This document shows, one piece after another, positions 42,889-52,518 of a stretch of 64,000 nucleotides of DNA. The position numbers and the translations under genes were made by a program. Origin of the DNA: CS4-C045 sp963844115 (GTDB taxonomy: Bacteria; Planctomycetota; Planctomycetia; Pirellulales; UBA7805); contig CAWJNN010000054.1 of assembly GCA_963844115.1 (NCBI GenBank), positions 71,173 through 135,172 of the forward strand, written 5' to 3'. The notes under the pieces were generated by a model. It was not told the origin of the DNA. It did not search any database and saw nothing but the letters and a program-made list of their open reading frames with translations. Numbering within the stretch: the stretch's first letter is position 1; every line of letters begins with the position of its first letter.

Positions 42889-44727
42889 CTAATCGCTGTT
42901 CTTAGCCTTAGGGTTGGCGGGTTTTGTGGCAAGCTCTTTTTCAAACGATTCCAATTGGCGTTGAATTTGCCCGGAATGCGGCTCAAGCCGCGCGGCTTGC
43001 TTTTGAAATTCGACGGCCTTCTCGATGTTGCCAGCCGCATAGTGACACCTGGCCAGCGTATCCAGGTATCCGGCAGCGTTGGGGCGAAGTTCCAGGGAGC
43101 GTTGCGAATAATTAATCGCTTCCTTCGCCAATTGGTCATCCTCTTCGGCCAACGTGTTCCCTACCAGCCATGCGAACTGGTTGTACGCCCGGGGGTCTTC
43201 GGGGTCATTCGGGATCTCTCGACGAAAGTGCTCTACGGCATCAGCGATTAATTGTTTCGTCTTCTGTTTTTCCTTGTCCGTGGCGTCAGGAAATCGGTAC
43301 AAGCCGATCAAGGCGTCCGCGTCACGCGGATCTTCACCGATCGCCTTTTCGAGACGGTCTTTTTGTTTTTGCGAATCACCTTGCGCTGCATAGTGTTCTG
43401 CAAAGAAAAAGTGCATACGAGAGCGAATGCCGTTCGAGTTTCGTTCAAACTCTTCCAATAGCGCCTTAACTTTGGGATCTGATTCGCTGCTAGTTATCAG
43501 ATCCTGTAATACTTTGCCGGCCGCCTCGTCCTTTTGCTGATCGTGCAACATCTCCGACAGGCTGGAGATCGTATACAGCGCTATTTCTTGCCGCATTCGG
43601 GTAATACGAAGGACCATGCGGTATTCCTGCTCGGCCCATTCAAACCATCCGCGGCGCTGCAATTCGTATCCTATCCCCAAATGATTCCCTGGAAGGCTGG
43701 GGTTGAGTTGCTGGGCTCGATCGACGGACTTTTGCGCTGCTTCGTCGTCGTTTAAAGCCTTTTGCGAGAAAGCTAACGAATAGAGAAGGTTCGGGTCTGC
43801 TTTAAAAATGTCGGGGAATTTCTGGCTGACGGCAACGACGACGTGGACCGCGTCTTTGTCGATCAACCACTTGACCAGTTTCTCGATGCTCTCCGGATCT
43901 CGGGGCTGCAATTCGACAATTTGCTTTATATAGGGCGCGGTTTCTTCCTTTTGGCCAACCGATTCCATGTTGTTCACCAATCGCAGCAGCAATGCTTGGA
44001 CGATTTGCCAATTGGTCTGGCCTGTCGCATTATTCCACAAGGTGTGTTCAGCGTTTGTCAAGGATTTCCATTGTTCAACGGATTCAGCGGGGTTTCTGCG
44101 AATGTCTACGTAAACACGCAGCCACTGCGCCGGACGTACCTTCGTATTCGCCAGATTCGCTTCAATGGCCTCGGCGTGCCGAGGCCAGTCGTAGTCGGCA
44201 ACCGAGATGTCCATGATGGCGATGGCAGCGAACTTGGACACGACGGGCGATTCATCAAAGCGGACGATACGGCAGAGCGCATCGATCTCGGCTTTGCCAC
44301 CCTGTTCCTTCAACCGATTGACTCGATCGAGACGCACGTTCTGGGTAAGGTCTCCATAGCCCTTCATGATCGAGCGGACACGGGCCGGATCGTTTGCCAA
44401 GGTCCATTCAATCTCGATCGCGGACATCAGATACCGAGCCCGCATCTCGATTTCGATATCTCGACTATTCTGCGCTTCGGCAAGTGCGTCGATTGCCGGC
44501 AGGCCAATCTCTTTGAGTTCGGTCTGCGCTCGTTCTCGCAATACGTAGTTGTCGTGGCCTAGCTGCTTGATGAGCCGTTCGATCTTGGCATTCAACTCGT
44601 CCGCTCGCGCACCTTCGTCCGCACGAGCCGCAGGCGGCCCAGCGACCACCAGAGCAAGGACGGTGCACAGAATCACAAATTTCACGCTAGTAACAGCGCC
44701 AAGCCAACGAAACGACTGCCGGTTCAT
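42889..44727 (-). CDS. Secreted TPR protein of unknown function
   Basis: 612 residues. ATG 44727 starts MNRQSFRWLGAVTSVKF, a signal peptide ending near ARA(32); the frame extends upstream but not with protein-like sequence. Residues 40-140 resemble HEAT-like helical pairs (LNAKIERLIKQLGHDNYVL, LIYLMSAIEIE-type) and 300-600 are a run of TPR motifs (NLLYSLAFSQKALNDDEAA, NAAGYLDTLARCHYAAG). It is likely periplasmic and a protein-binding scaffold. Partners unknown; the neighbour is a response regulator. Confidence 0.75.
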   Translation of the reverse strand: MNRQSFRWLGAVTSVKFVILCTVLALVVAGPPAARADEGARADELNAKIERLIKQLGHDNYVLRERAQTELKEIGLPAIDALAEAQNSRDIEIEMRARYLMSAIEIEWTLANDPARVRSIMKGYGDLTQNVRLDRVNRLKEQGGKAEIDALCRIVRFDESPVVSKFAAIAIMDISVADYDWPRHAEAIEANLANTKVRPAQWLRVYVDIRRNPAESVEQWKSLTNAEHTLWNNATGQTNWQIVQALLLRLVNNMESVGQKEETAPYIKQIVELQPRDPESIEKLVKWLIDKDAVHVVVAVSQKFPDIFKADPNLLYSLAFSQKALNDDEAAQKSVDRAQQLNPSLPGNHLGIGYELQRRGWFEWAEQEYRMVLRITRMRQEIALYTISSLSEMLHDQQKDEAAGKVLQDLITSSESDPKVKALLEEFERNSNGIRSRMHFFFAEHYAAQGDSQKQKDRLEKAIGEDPRDADALIGLYRFPDATDKEKQKTKQLIADAVEHFRREIPNDPEDPRAYNQFAWLVGNTLAEEDDQLAKEAINYSQRSLELRPNAAGYLDTLARCHYAAGNIEKAVEFQKQAARLEPHSGQIQRQLESFEKELATKPANPKAKNSD

Positions 44728-44896
44728 AGTCAGCTCCAGGGTCCGTGCCGATCGGAACGAGTGACGGCCACGATACGGTCTAGCATAGCGGAGTGCAGGC
44801 AAAATGCACAGCCAATGCTTGGCCCGGCTTACATTCTCCTTGGCCGCCCGCGACGGACCTAAGGGAAAACGATATCGACCGGAACATTCCCGAAGA

Positions 44897-45343
44897 CTAG
44901 GGGCCGGCCTGATCATCCATTTCTTGGATGTACTTGCGCAGCCGTTCGTTCTCGTCCTTCACATGAAGCAGTTTCAACATGCCCTCGACTCGTTTAATGA
45001 GAGCATATTTATTCACCGGCTTGCTCAGAAAATCATCTGTACCAGCAGCAACCGCTCGTTCGATATCACCCAATTCGTTGAGTGCCGTCACCATCAAGAT
45101 CATGATCGAACTGGTTTCGGAATTGTCCTTCAGCTGTTTGCAGACTTCGAAGCCCGACAGCTTGGGCATCATGATGTCCAGCAGGATGACATCCGGCCGA
45201 AACGATTTCACCTTGGCCATCGTCTCTTCACCGTCGTGGGCCACATCGATTTCGCAATCGATGTCCGTCAGGTACGCTTCGAGCAGTTCGACATTCGGCT
45301 GATTGTCGTCGGCAATAAGTATCTTGTTCTTTACGCCAGCCAT
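44897..45343 (-). CDS. Single-domain response regulator with a C-terminal coiled coil
   Basis: 148 residues. ILIADDNQPN has the acidic pair, VILLDIMMPKLSG the phosphoacceptor Asp, MVTALNE the switch Thr and LSKPVNKYALI the Lys. After the receiver domain 25 residues (LKLLHVKDENERLRKYIQEM) form a short coiled coil, with no DNA-binding or enzymatic output. It may act by protein contact. ATG 45343 starts MAGVKNKIL; no kinase is adjacent. Confidence 0.87.
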   Translation of the reverse strand: MAGVKNKILIADDNQPNVELLEAYLTDIDCEIDVAHDGEETMAKVKSFRPDVILLDIMMPKLSGFEVCKQLKDNSETSSIMILMVTALNELGDIERAVAAGTDDFLSKPVNKYALIKRVEGMLKLLHVKDENERLRKYIQEMDDQAGP

Positions 45344-45511
45344 GGCCCTTTTCCCCTTTAGTGTCAAACTCTTGAAGCCGCTTTACGCCTATATCACATG
45401 ACGCGGTGCCAATTCGGATTGATACGAGGCGCGGGACGCGAGGCGCGGGCTGTGGGATGCGATATACGTGAACGATTCCCCAGCCGGTCGGTCGTGACGG
45501 ACTTACCTGCC

Positions 45512-46801
45512 TCACACTTCATAGCCCGCATCCCGTATCCCGTATCCCGTATCTCGATTCCTAAATACAGAAGCCGGGACGGGAAAGTCCGTGCAGAGTT
45601 CCGACACGCCCTGCCGGATTTGTGCCAGGACATCGTCGCTGGGATCCTTGAGCGCTTGCAACATCCACCTGCCGATGATCTGCATCTGCTCAGTCTCCAT
45701 ACCACGCGTGGTCAGAGCCGGTGTGCCGATACGAATACCGGACGGATCCAACGGTTTCCGCTCGTCGTACGGGATCATGTTCTTGTTCACGGTGATGGCA
45801 CATCGGTCGAGCGCCTTTTCTGCCACTTTGCCGCTCAAGCCCAGTGGCGTTACGTCCACCAGTAACAGATGGTTGTCTGTGCCGCCACTAATCAGTCGTA
45901 ATCCGCCACTCAAAAGAGTTTCGGCAAGTGCGCACGCATTGTCGATGACCTGTTGAGCGTATTGTTTGAATTCGGGACGGAGGGCTTCCGCAAAGCAGAT
46001 TGCCTTGCCGGCGATGACATGCATCAGCGGCCCGCCTTGCGTGCCAGGGAATACACTGCGGTCAACGTCCTTGGCATATTCTGATCGGCTCAAAATCACA
46101 CCGCCCCGTGGACCTCGCAACGTTTTGTGTGTCGTTGACGTGACAAAGTCGGAAACAGGCACTGGGTTGTCGTGCAGTCCGGCGGCGACCAGGCCGGCAT
46201 AGTGTGCCATGTCGACGAATAGTTTCGCCCCAACCTCTTCCGCAATTTCGGCAAACCGGCCATGAGGGATCTCGCGCGGATACGCGCTGGCTCCCGCGAC
46301 AATTAAGACAGGTTTGTGCTCACGAGCGAGTTTGGCGATCTGGTCGAAATCTAACCGGTGGTTCGTGCGATCGACTCCATAACTGACAAAGTTATACAGC
46401 TGGCCGGAAATATTGAGCCTCATGCCGTGCGTCAGGTGACCGCCGTGCGCCAGGTCCAGGCCCAACACGGTGTCGCCCGGCTTAATGGCTGTCAGATAGA
46501 CCGCCATGTTGGCCTGGCTGCCCGAATGCGGTTGCACATTCGCATGCTCGGCACCAAACAGCTGCTTGACTCGGTCGCGCGCGAGATTCTCGGCAACGTC
46601 AACGTACTCGCAGCCACCGTAATAGCGCCGGCCGGGATAACCTTCCGCGTATTTGTTGGTCAATACGCTACCGACCGCTTGCATGATGGCGGGACTTGTG
46701 TAGTTCTCACTTGCAATCATCTCCAGCCCGTCCTCCTGACGTTGCAATTCGTCAGCGATGGAAGACCAGACTTCCGGGTCCTGCTGTTCAATAAAATTCA
46801 T
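45512..46801 (-). CDS. glyA: Serine hydroxymethyltransferase
   Basis: Converts serine and tetrahydrofolate to glycine and methylene-THF in the cytosol with PLP. The core MNFIEQQDPEVW..., LEMIASENYTSP, YGGCEYVDVAE, HYAGLVAAG and the PLP Lys in STTHKTLRGPRGG are present. ATG 46801 is family-consistent, but the frame is open to ATG 46921 and beyond, adding a run of ATLGDR repeats from the 18-bp array. The C-terminus ends in RNRDTGYGIRDAGYEV, where CCCGTAT heptads have entered the coding region. Length without extras is about 425, near normal. Confidence 0.93.
   Translation of the reverse strand: MNFIEQQDPEVWSSIADELQRQEDGLEMIASENYTSPAIMQAVGSVLTNKYAEGYPGRRYYGGCEYVDVAENLARDRVKQLFGAEHANVQPHSGSQANMAVYLTAIKPGDTVLGLDLAHGGHLTHGMRLNISGQLYNFVSYGVDRTNHRLDFDQIAKLAREHKPVLIVAGASAYPREIPHGRFAEIAEEVGAKLFVDMAHYAGLVAAGLHDNPVPVSDFVTSTTHKTLRGPRGGVILSRSEYAKDVDRSVFPGTQGGPLMHVIAGKAICFAEALRPEFKQYAQQVIDNACALAETLLSGGLRLISGGTDNHLLLVDVTPLGLSGKVAEKALDRCAITVNKNMIPYDERKPLDPSGIRIGTPALTTRGMETEQMQIIGRWMLQALKDPSDDVLAQIRQGVSELCTDFPVPASVFRNRDTGYGIRDAGYEV
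45527..45551. repeat. CCCGTAT heptads inside the glyA 3' end
   Basis: About 3.5 copies of the heptad also found at 11099-11281. They code for GYGIRD-type residues in place of the usual end of GlyA. Further degenerate heptad-like bases (gcgcggg, gcgagg) occur nearby at 45424-45455. Confidence 0.75.
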
Positions 46802-46805
46802 CGTG

Positions 46806-46913
46806 TTACCAAGAGTTGCTGTGTCACCAAGAGCCGCTCTGTCACCAAGAGTCGCCCTGTCACCAAGAGTCGCCCTGTCACCAAGAGTCGCTGTGTCATC
46901 AAGATTCGCTGCG
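46806..46913. repeat. 18-bp array at the glyA 5' end, 6 copies
   Basis: Consensus tcaccaagagtcgccctg on the plus strand. Units start at 46806, 46824, 46842, 46860, 46878 and 46896 with a few changes each. The unit is a multiple of three and is open in the glyA frame (ATLGDR on the minus strand), so it would extend the enzyme if translation starts at ATG 46921. If ATG 46801 is used it forms the 5' leader. Confidence 0.93.
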
Positions 46914-47206
46914 TCACTCATAGATTGTGTCACCACTCGCCGAAGCATACGGACCAAGGAGGGTCCACCCTCCACCCTTCGTCCTCCACCCTTCAACCTC
47001 CATCCTTAATCCAATTTTCCCGATTGTCGGACGCATCGGCTTACGACGAAGGGTCCGGGTAGTCGGCCAGGATTAAACTGATCATTGTTAGTCTGACTCT
47101 GATGTTGTCAATCGCCCAATTCCGCTGCTGGCTGGTTGCCCCTGACCCTGATATTATTCTAGCGTGCCTCGCGATTCGCACTTTCTACACGGGTCAAGCT
47201 TCGCCG

Positions 47207-48283
47207 ATGAGTACCGATCGCGTCGAATTTCGAAATCTATCCTCCGCAAGCCGGGCTGGTCGCTGGAGTTGCTGGTTGGTCGTGCTGATCGTCGCGTTCT
47301 TGATCGGCTGTACAAACGACAATGCGCTGATCGTGTATACGGCGCTGGATTCCGAGTTTTCCGAGCCCCTGCTGCAACAGTTTTCCAAGGAAACAGGTGT
47401 GGCCGTTCGACCAAGGTTCGATACGGAATCGAACAAGACCGTGGGGCTGACGCAGGCGATCATCAGTGAAGCGGGCGCCGGAAACGTGCGTTGCGATCTG
47501 TTCTGGAACAACGAAATCCTCAACACGTTGCGTCTCAAGCAGCGAGGGCTCCTCGACGTTTATCTTTCACCGTCCCATACCCCTTATTCAGAAAGATTTC
47601 GCGGATCAGACAACACCTGGCATGGCTTTGCCGCGCGGGCCCGTGTGCTGATCGTCAACACAACCCGTGTTCCGGAAGATCAGCGACCTACGTCGATTCT
47701 GGATTTGACGGATCCAAAATGGAAAGGGCAGGTTGGCATCGGCAAGCCGCTCGCCGGGACGACCGCCACGCACGCGGCCTGCCTGTTTGCCAAATGGGGT
47801 GACGCGAAGGCGAAAAAATTCTTTGACGATTTGCGGAAGAACGAAGTAGCGATCGAGTCGGGCAATAAGCAGGTCGCACTCCGCGTGGCGTCCGGGCAGC
47901 TGGCAATCGGGCTGACAGACACGGATGATGCCATAATGGAAAAAGAAAAAGGGTTGCCGATCGAAATCATCTTTCCGGATTCCGCACCTGACCAGCTGGG
48001 GACGCTGGTTATTCCTAACACACTGGCGGTGATTAAAGGTTGCCGACATCGTGCGGAGGCTCGGCGATTGATTGACTATTTGTTGAGCGAACAAGTCGAG
48101 CAACAACTTGCTGCGGGACCGAGCGCCCAGATTCCGCTCAACCCGAATGTCGAGGCCGCCGACCTCGACGCTCGCCTGACCCGGCCATCCGATTTCCACG
48201 CCATGGAAGTTGATTTCGAACTGGCTGCCGAAAAATGGGACACAACGGCCCAGTACTTACGCAGTCACTTCCTCGCGCCGTAA
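47207..48283 (+). CDS. ABC-transporter substrate-binding lipoprotein, ferric-iron/AfuA type
   Basis: 358 residues. ATG 47207 gives a signal peptide with lipobox LIGC (Cys at ~33). NALIVYTALDSEFSEPLL, QFSKETGVAV, NEILNTLRLKQRGLLDVY and LVIPNTLAVIKG match type 6/8 extracellular solute-binding proteins that carry ferric iron, phosphonate or polyamines. The permease and ATPase genes are not next to it. It may work with the feo region or feed an unlinked ABC transporter. Substrate not proven. Confidence 0.82.
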   Translation: MSTDRVEFRNLSSASRAGRWSCWLVVLIVAFLIGCTNDNALIVYTALDSEFSEPLLQQFSKETGVAVRPRFDTESNKTVGLTQAIISEAGAGNVRCDLFWNNEILNTLRLKQRGLLDVYLSPSHTPYSERFRGSDNTWHGFAARARVLIVNTTRVPEDQRPTSILDLTDPKWKGQVGIGKPLAGTTATHAACLFAKWGDAKAKKFFDDLRKNEVAIESGNKQVALRVASGQLAIGLTDTDDAIMEKEKGLPIEIIFPDSAPDQLGTLVIPNTLAVIKGCRHRAEARRLIDYLLSEQVEQQLAAGPSAQIPLNPNVEAADLDARLTRPSDFHAMEVDFELAAEKWDTTAQYLRSHFLAP

Positions 48284-48328
48284 CCATTCGGCCGGTACCG
48301 CTGGGGGCTGGTTTGACGCTCGGGCCAT

Positions 48329-49206
48329 TCAACAGAAACGCAGCAGGACTCGTCTGCGGTCCCACTGAATAAAACCGGCTTTGTGGTAAAGAAATTGCGC
48401 CGGGCGATTCGTCGCGTCAACGGCCAGCGTCAAGCGCGCACGACCTGCTCGCTTTGCTTGTCGCTGAGCGTAATACGTGGCTGCAATGGCGATTCCCTGG
48501 CCTCGTCGTTCTGGCACGACTCCCAAATAGATCATTTCCCATCGGTCGTCCGCCGGATGATCCGCCAAGAGTAAACATCCAACGTCTTCGCCGTCGAACT
48601 TAATCAGATACCAGTTCTGATCACGGCCTGCTCCCGCATATCGATAACCGTCCAACACATCATCCAGTTGCGCACGCCATTTAGGGCAGGGCAGTCCTGC
48701 GATGCTTCGTACGTTCTGCCAAGTAGGTGCTGCAAGCGTTCCTGCATGGTTGCCTGATAAGGTTCGTAGCTGATCCCTTCTGGTGTCCGCTTGTGCGGAT
48801 CCGAAGGTCGTGACGTGCTAACAAGATAGTCCAGCTCGACGACGTGTTCGTAGCCCGCCGCGTGGAAGAGCTGTGCGAGAGACTCCTGGTGCAGATCCAA
48901 CAGCACTTGTGCCAGCGTGACCTGACGGCGATCGATAAAGCCGTTGGCTTCGTCAATCAAGCGTGCTCCAATGTCGTCTGGTGCATTGTCCGTACGAGGA
49001 CCGATTAGGGTCGCGATCCGGCCGGGCGAGATAATAACCCACAAGGCGCCGATTCGCCGGTTGCCTTCCAACGCTTCCAGCAAACGATCGGGACCTGTTT
49101 GCTTCGCACCATCTGCATCGGTTCCTAACAGCCACGATCGCACATCGGCCTCGGTCCCCTCCGGCGCCACGCGAATCACATACGGTGTTCCATCGTCGCT
49201 GGACAT
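48329..49206 (-). pseudogene. GNAT acetyltransferase, two domains, frameshifted
   Basis: First frame (from 49206): RVAPEGTEADVRSWLLG, LWVIISPGRIATLIG and QESLAQLFHAAGYEHV, a GNAT-like half. Second frame: DDVLDGYRYAGAGRDQNW, GEDVGCLLLADHP, IYLGVVPERRGQGIAIAA with the acetyl-CoA loop (RRGQGI), and QFLYHKAGFIQWDRR. One missing base near 48660 joins them. The active acetyl-CoA site is in the second part and would not be made if the break is real. Confidence 0.8.
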
Positions 49207-49312
49207 GTGCGCCAGTTTATCGAGTAACGGGCAGACCGCCAGTAGGACGCACCGGTTCTAAGCCTGGCGCACAGGCGTCGACGATCGTAGCGAGATCCCA
49301 CGAGTCGATGGC

Positions 49313-50029
49313 TCAACTAGACCAGAAGAAGGATTTCTTGGGCTTGGCGGGGACGGGTCGAGTAAGCTTTATCGAGACGCCGAATCGTTGCGCCGCGTCG
49401 CCGGTCTGCATCATGCGGCTGGGCCGTAGCTGTAGCTCGCTGACAGCGGTTTCGTTGTCGACCTGACGGTATAGGTAGACACCTGGATCGGTCGAGGCAT
49501 ATTGTTGCATGCCCATTGGCGACGTTGCCCAGCCGACGAGCCGTCGTCCATCACCGGTATCTCCCTCGAACAGAATCTGCTGAAGCTGTTGCGTCTGCCC
49601 AAAATAGTACGTAAGTGAACCGGTGACGTCGTTCTTGTCGGTTCCCGTCACCAGCGGTACGCGGTATCCCACAAGATCGTTTCTTCGAAGACCCGTTGTC
49701 ACCGTCGGCCAACGACCCAGCACCCAGTTTGGCGTGATCTTGAAATCGAACACTTCCTCCAGGCTCATGATCGGCGCGAGTTCAACGGGCAGTTGGGGAC
49801 CGGATGACGACGATATGGTCCGAAACGGTGCGGTCGTATCCGTCAACGCGACGCCGGAACTGTTGGCGGTTATCGACGTTCCCGCGGCCGCGTACGGCTC
49901 CGTTACCGGGTTCGCCTGATCTCGGCCATACCATCGATCCACGATCGACTCGACGCCCCCCTTTTCCAGAAGAAAGTAGGGAACTACAAAGCACGCGCCC
50001 AACAAAGGTAGTAAGGTGATGATTCTCAT
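49313..50029 (-). CDS. Hypothetical membrane-anchored protein
   Basis: 238 residues. The N-terminus MRIITLLPLLGACFVVPYFLL is one membrane segment or signal. The rest is beta-rich and likely periplasmic (EVFDFKITPNWVLGRWPTV, GSLTYYFGQTQQLQQILFEG). It resembles conserved planctomycete proteins of unknown function. Position near nothing of known role. Start ATG 50029. Complete as far as can be seen. Confidence 0.6.
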   Translation of the reverse strand: MRIITLLPLLGACFVVPYFLLEKGGVESIVDRWYGRDQANPVTEPYAAAGTSITANSSGVALTDTTAPFRTISSSSGPQLPVELAPIMSLEEVFDFKITPNWVLGRWPTVTTGLRRNDLVGYRVPLVTGTDKNDVTGSLTYYFGQTQQLQQILFEGDTGDGRRLVGWATSPMGMQQYASTDPGVYLYRQVDNETAVSELQLRPSRMMQTGDAAQRFGVSIKLTRPVPAKPKKSFFWSS

Positions 50030-50286
50030 TTCATACCAGTCTGCATTTGTTGGTAGACTCTCGACAGGCTCTCGCTACCGACAGATTTCCTCGTACTTCT
50101 TTATCGGCTCGCGGACGAAGCGTTCTTGGCCTGGTGGACCCGGCATTGACGAAGCTTCACCATGACATGCATTCGGTGCAATGTTGATGACCGACAGGAC
50201 TAAACTGGCCGGAGATCCTGCCCGATGAATCCCCAAAGAATCGCTACAATAGGAGCGAACTTTATCCCGTCGGTGAGGTATTCGGT

Positions 50287-51534
50287 TTGGAAGGAACAGG
50301 TGAGCAGTATCGGTGGCTGGTCGGCGACGAGGCCGCCGCTGTTTTGTGCGAATACCAACATCTGGCTACCGATCCGTTGAAAGCGGTAGAATCCTTGCGT
50401 CGTGAACTGTCGCCGGCCCTCGCCGCAATGGTCTGCGAGCAAATGGAATTGCGCCTCCGTGCCACACGCAAGTTTGCGATGGCCGATCGAATGTTCTTTA
50501 CGCGACATGGTCTTGAACAATCTACGGGCGAAGTGGTCGCCAGGTACAAGGCGGCGCGCTTTGATTTCGCGGACGGCATCGTCGATCTCTGTTGTGGAAT
50601 CGGGGGTGACCTGTTGTCACTGGCCAGCCGCGCCGCGCCGGATGCTGGACATCGCCTGGTCGTCGGTGTCGATCGCGACCCCGTTTCATCGCTGTTCGCT
50701 CGCTCGAACAGTGACAATGTGGGACGCGCCGCACGGATCGAAACGATGGAAGTGTCTGCGTTTGACCTGACAGCATTCGATGCCTGGCACATCGACCCGG
50801 ACCGACGTCCGGACGGCCGTCGCACAACTTCCCTGGAGCACTCGGAACCGTCGCTATCCGTGCTGGACGATCTAATCGACAGGAACAATAACGCTGCGAT
50901 CAAGCTTGCACCGGCAACCACCGTGCCGGACCACTGGCAGCGAGAGGCCCAATTGGAATGGATAAGCTGGAATCGTGAATGTCGGCAACAGATCGCCTGG
51001 TTCGGCCGCCTGGCCCAATCGAGCGACGGGCAGGGCGCGGGCCGTCGTCGAGCCACCTGTTTGAGCAGCGACGGACAGCACCACACGTCCGTTGTCGGCG
51101 AGGCGAGTACCGAGCACATCGTGACGAGCACCGTAGGGCGCTACGTTTACGATCCCGATCCGGCAGTGCTTGCGGCCGATCTGTGCGGCGTACTGGCTGC
51201 TCAATGCGGGCTCTCGACGCTGGGAACGGACGCAATGTATTTGACGGGCGACCAATTCCTCACGAATCAGCCGTTGACTTGTTTCGAAGTCACCGAAGTA
51301 GTCCCCGGTGATTTGAGGCAGATCAAACGACTGTTCAACGAGCGCGATCTGCGGCAGGTCGTTATCAAGAAACGCGGTGTGCCCAATGAATTCGCCGACC
51401 AGGTACGGAATTTAAAAACGAAAGGGGCAAAAGGGGACCGTGATGCGACGTTGATCTTGGCTCAACCCCAGGATCGTATCATCGCGATCCTCGCCAGACG
51501 AATCGCCCGCGAAGGCCAGATTCCGTCCAATTGA
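50287..51534 (+). CDS. THUMP-like domain SAM-dependent methyltransferase protein
   Basis: About 415 residues. The N-terminal helical part (RELSPALAAMVCEQMELRLR) leads to FFTRHGLEQSTGEVVARYKA, then a class I SAM fold: IVDLCCGIGGDLLSLAS (motif I), VVGVDRDPVSSLFA (motif II) and WHIDPDRRPDG in place of the usual NPPF/DPPY. The C-terminal part (CFEVTEVVPGDLRQIKRLF, VIKKRGVPNEF) is the THUMP-like region. Members are tied to tRNA or RNA modification but have no settled substrate. The start is TTG 50287; another could exist upstream. Confidence 0.78.
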   Translation: MEGTGEQYRWLVGDEAAAVLCEYQHLATDPLKAVESLRRELSPALAAMVCEQMELRLRATRKFAMADRMFFTRHGLEQSTGEVVARYKAARFDFADGIVDLCCGIGGDLLSLASRAAPDAGHRLVVGVDRDPVSSLFARSNSDNVGRAARIETMEVSAFDLTAFDAWHIDPDRRPDGRRTTSLEHSEPSLSVLDDLIDRNNNAAIKLAPATTVPDHWQREAQLEWISWNRECRQQIAWFGRLAQSSDGQGAGRRRATCLSSDGQHHTSVVGEASTEHIVTSTVGRYVYDPDPAVLAADLCGVLAAQCGLSTLGTDAMYLTGDQFLTNQPLTCFEVTEVVPGDLRQIKRLFNERDLRQVVIKKRGVPNEFADQVRNLKTKGAKGDRDATLILAQPQDRIIAILARRIAREGQIPSN

Positions 51535-51541
51535 TCGGCGG

Positions 51542-52438
51542 CTACTGACGCGCCGTTCCTGCCGCCGGTTTCGCGGCTGCCTTCAGGTCTTCGTCCAGCA
51601 GCTTTTCCGTAAACCGAGTACGGTATCGCATCGTGCTGGACTCGTTGGGGAACCCGGTGACGCGCCGATCGAGATCGATTTGCTGCCGAATGACTCGTCC
51701 TTTGTTCAAATCGAAATGAAGCTCGCCTTCCGTCCGCCGTTGCACTAATTGCGCTTCGATTTCCGGATCGTTGACGGGCGTGAGGATCTGGGTGGCAACT
51801 TTGATCGTGGCGATATCGTCTACGACACTGGCAAGTTCAAAACGCTGTCGCATCTTGATTTTCTTCGTCCGGCCGCTGCGCAAAGGAATATCCAGCTCGT
51901 AGGGGAAGTTCCAGTCATCACCGATTGCAACTGATTCTTCCGGCAGTGGCATGGTCATTTGTGTCGAAGCGGTTCGTCCCGGCGCAAGTTCTTTGCGATC
52001 CAGAATCTCACCCGAGGCATCCATCCGGAAACGTGTAAGTGGACGGCCGACGCGCTTGGCTACCAGTTCGTAACCCGCGGGCGGCGTCGCGCCGGTTCGG
52101 CTGTCGAATTCGATCGGCTGACGTCCCTGAATATCGTTTTTCATGCGGACGTACTCGACCGAATGGACGATCGTGAAGATTTCGTCCGCACTGACCTCAC
52201 TCACTTGCCACTTCTTGACCGACTCACTAACGGTTTCCGCGGTCTGGCTGGTACCGTCGATTGTGGTCTTGACGGTCGCCTGGTGGACGACCTCCCAGCG
52301 TACGACTTCGCCGGGAGCGAATTTGTATTGAAGGTCGTATTTCTTGGTTCCCGACGGAACGTCAGCAAACGTGGGAGCCGAGAACAAAGCGTAAAGCGTG
52401 GTCGCCAACAGGCAACCTGACATCCGTGTCGATAACAT
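51542..52438 (-). CDS. Secreted protein of unknown function
   Basis: 298 residues. MLSTRMSGCLLATTLYALFSAPTFA is a signal peptide. The mature part is beta-rich (YDLQYKFAPGEVVRWEVVHQ, GRPLTRFRMDASGEILD, KIKMRQRFELASVVDD), with a pattern of paired strands found in planctomycete secreted unknowns (DUF6263-like). It converges on the THUMP-like gene, 5 bp away. No catalytic motif is visible. Confidence 0.65.
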   Translation of the reverse strand: MLSTRMSGCLLATTLYALFSAPTFADVPSGTKKYDLQYKFAPGEVVRWEVVHQATVKTTIDGTSQTAETVSESVKKWQVSEVSADEIFTIVHSVEYVRMKNDIQGRQPIEFDSRTGATPPAGYELVAKRVGRPLTRFRMDASGEILDRKELAPGRTASTQMTMPLPEESVAIGDDWNFPYELDIPLRSGRTKKIKMRQRFELASVVDDIATIKVATQILTPVNDPEIEAQLVQRRTEGELHFDLNKGRVIRQQIDLDRRVTGFPNESSTMRYRTRFTEKLLDEDLKAAAKPAAGTARQ

Positions 52439-52518
52439 GGCAATGTTTCCTTCCGTGGAAAAATTGGGCGGTGGACGCCCTTCGCATCGGTTCGCAGCTT
52501 CTGATCACCGATTACATT

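Noticed and set aside
46358..47062. 234-residue frame antisense to glyA and its repeat array
   Set aside because: It is the complement of well supported glyA coding sequence plus the 18-bp array.
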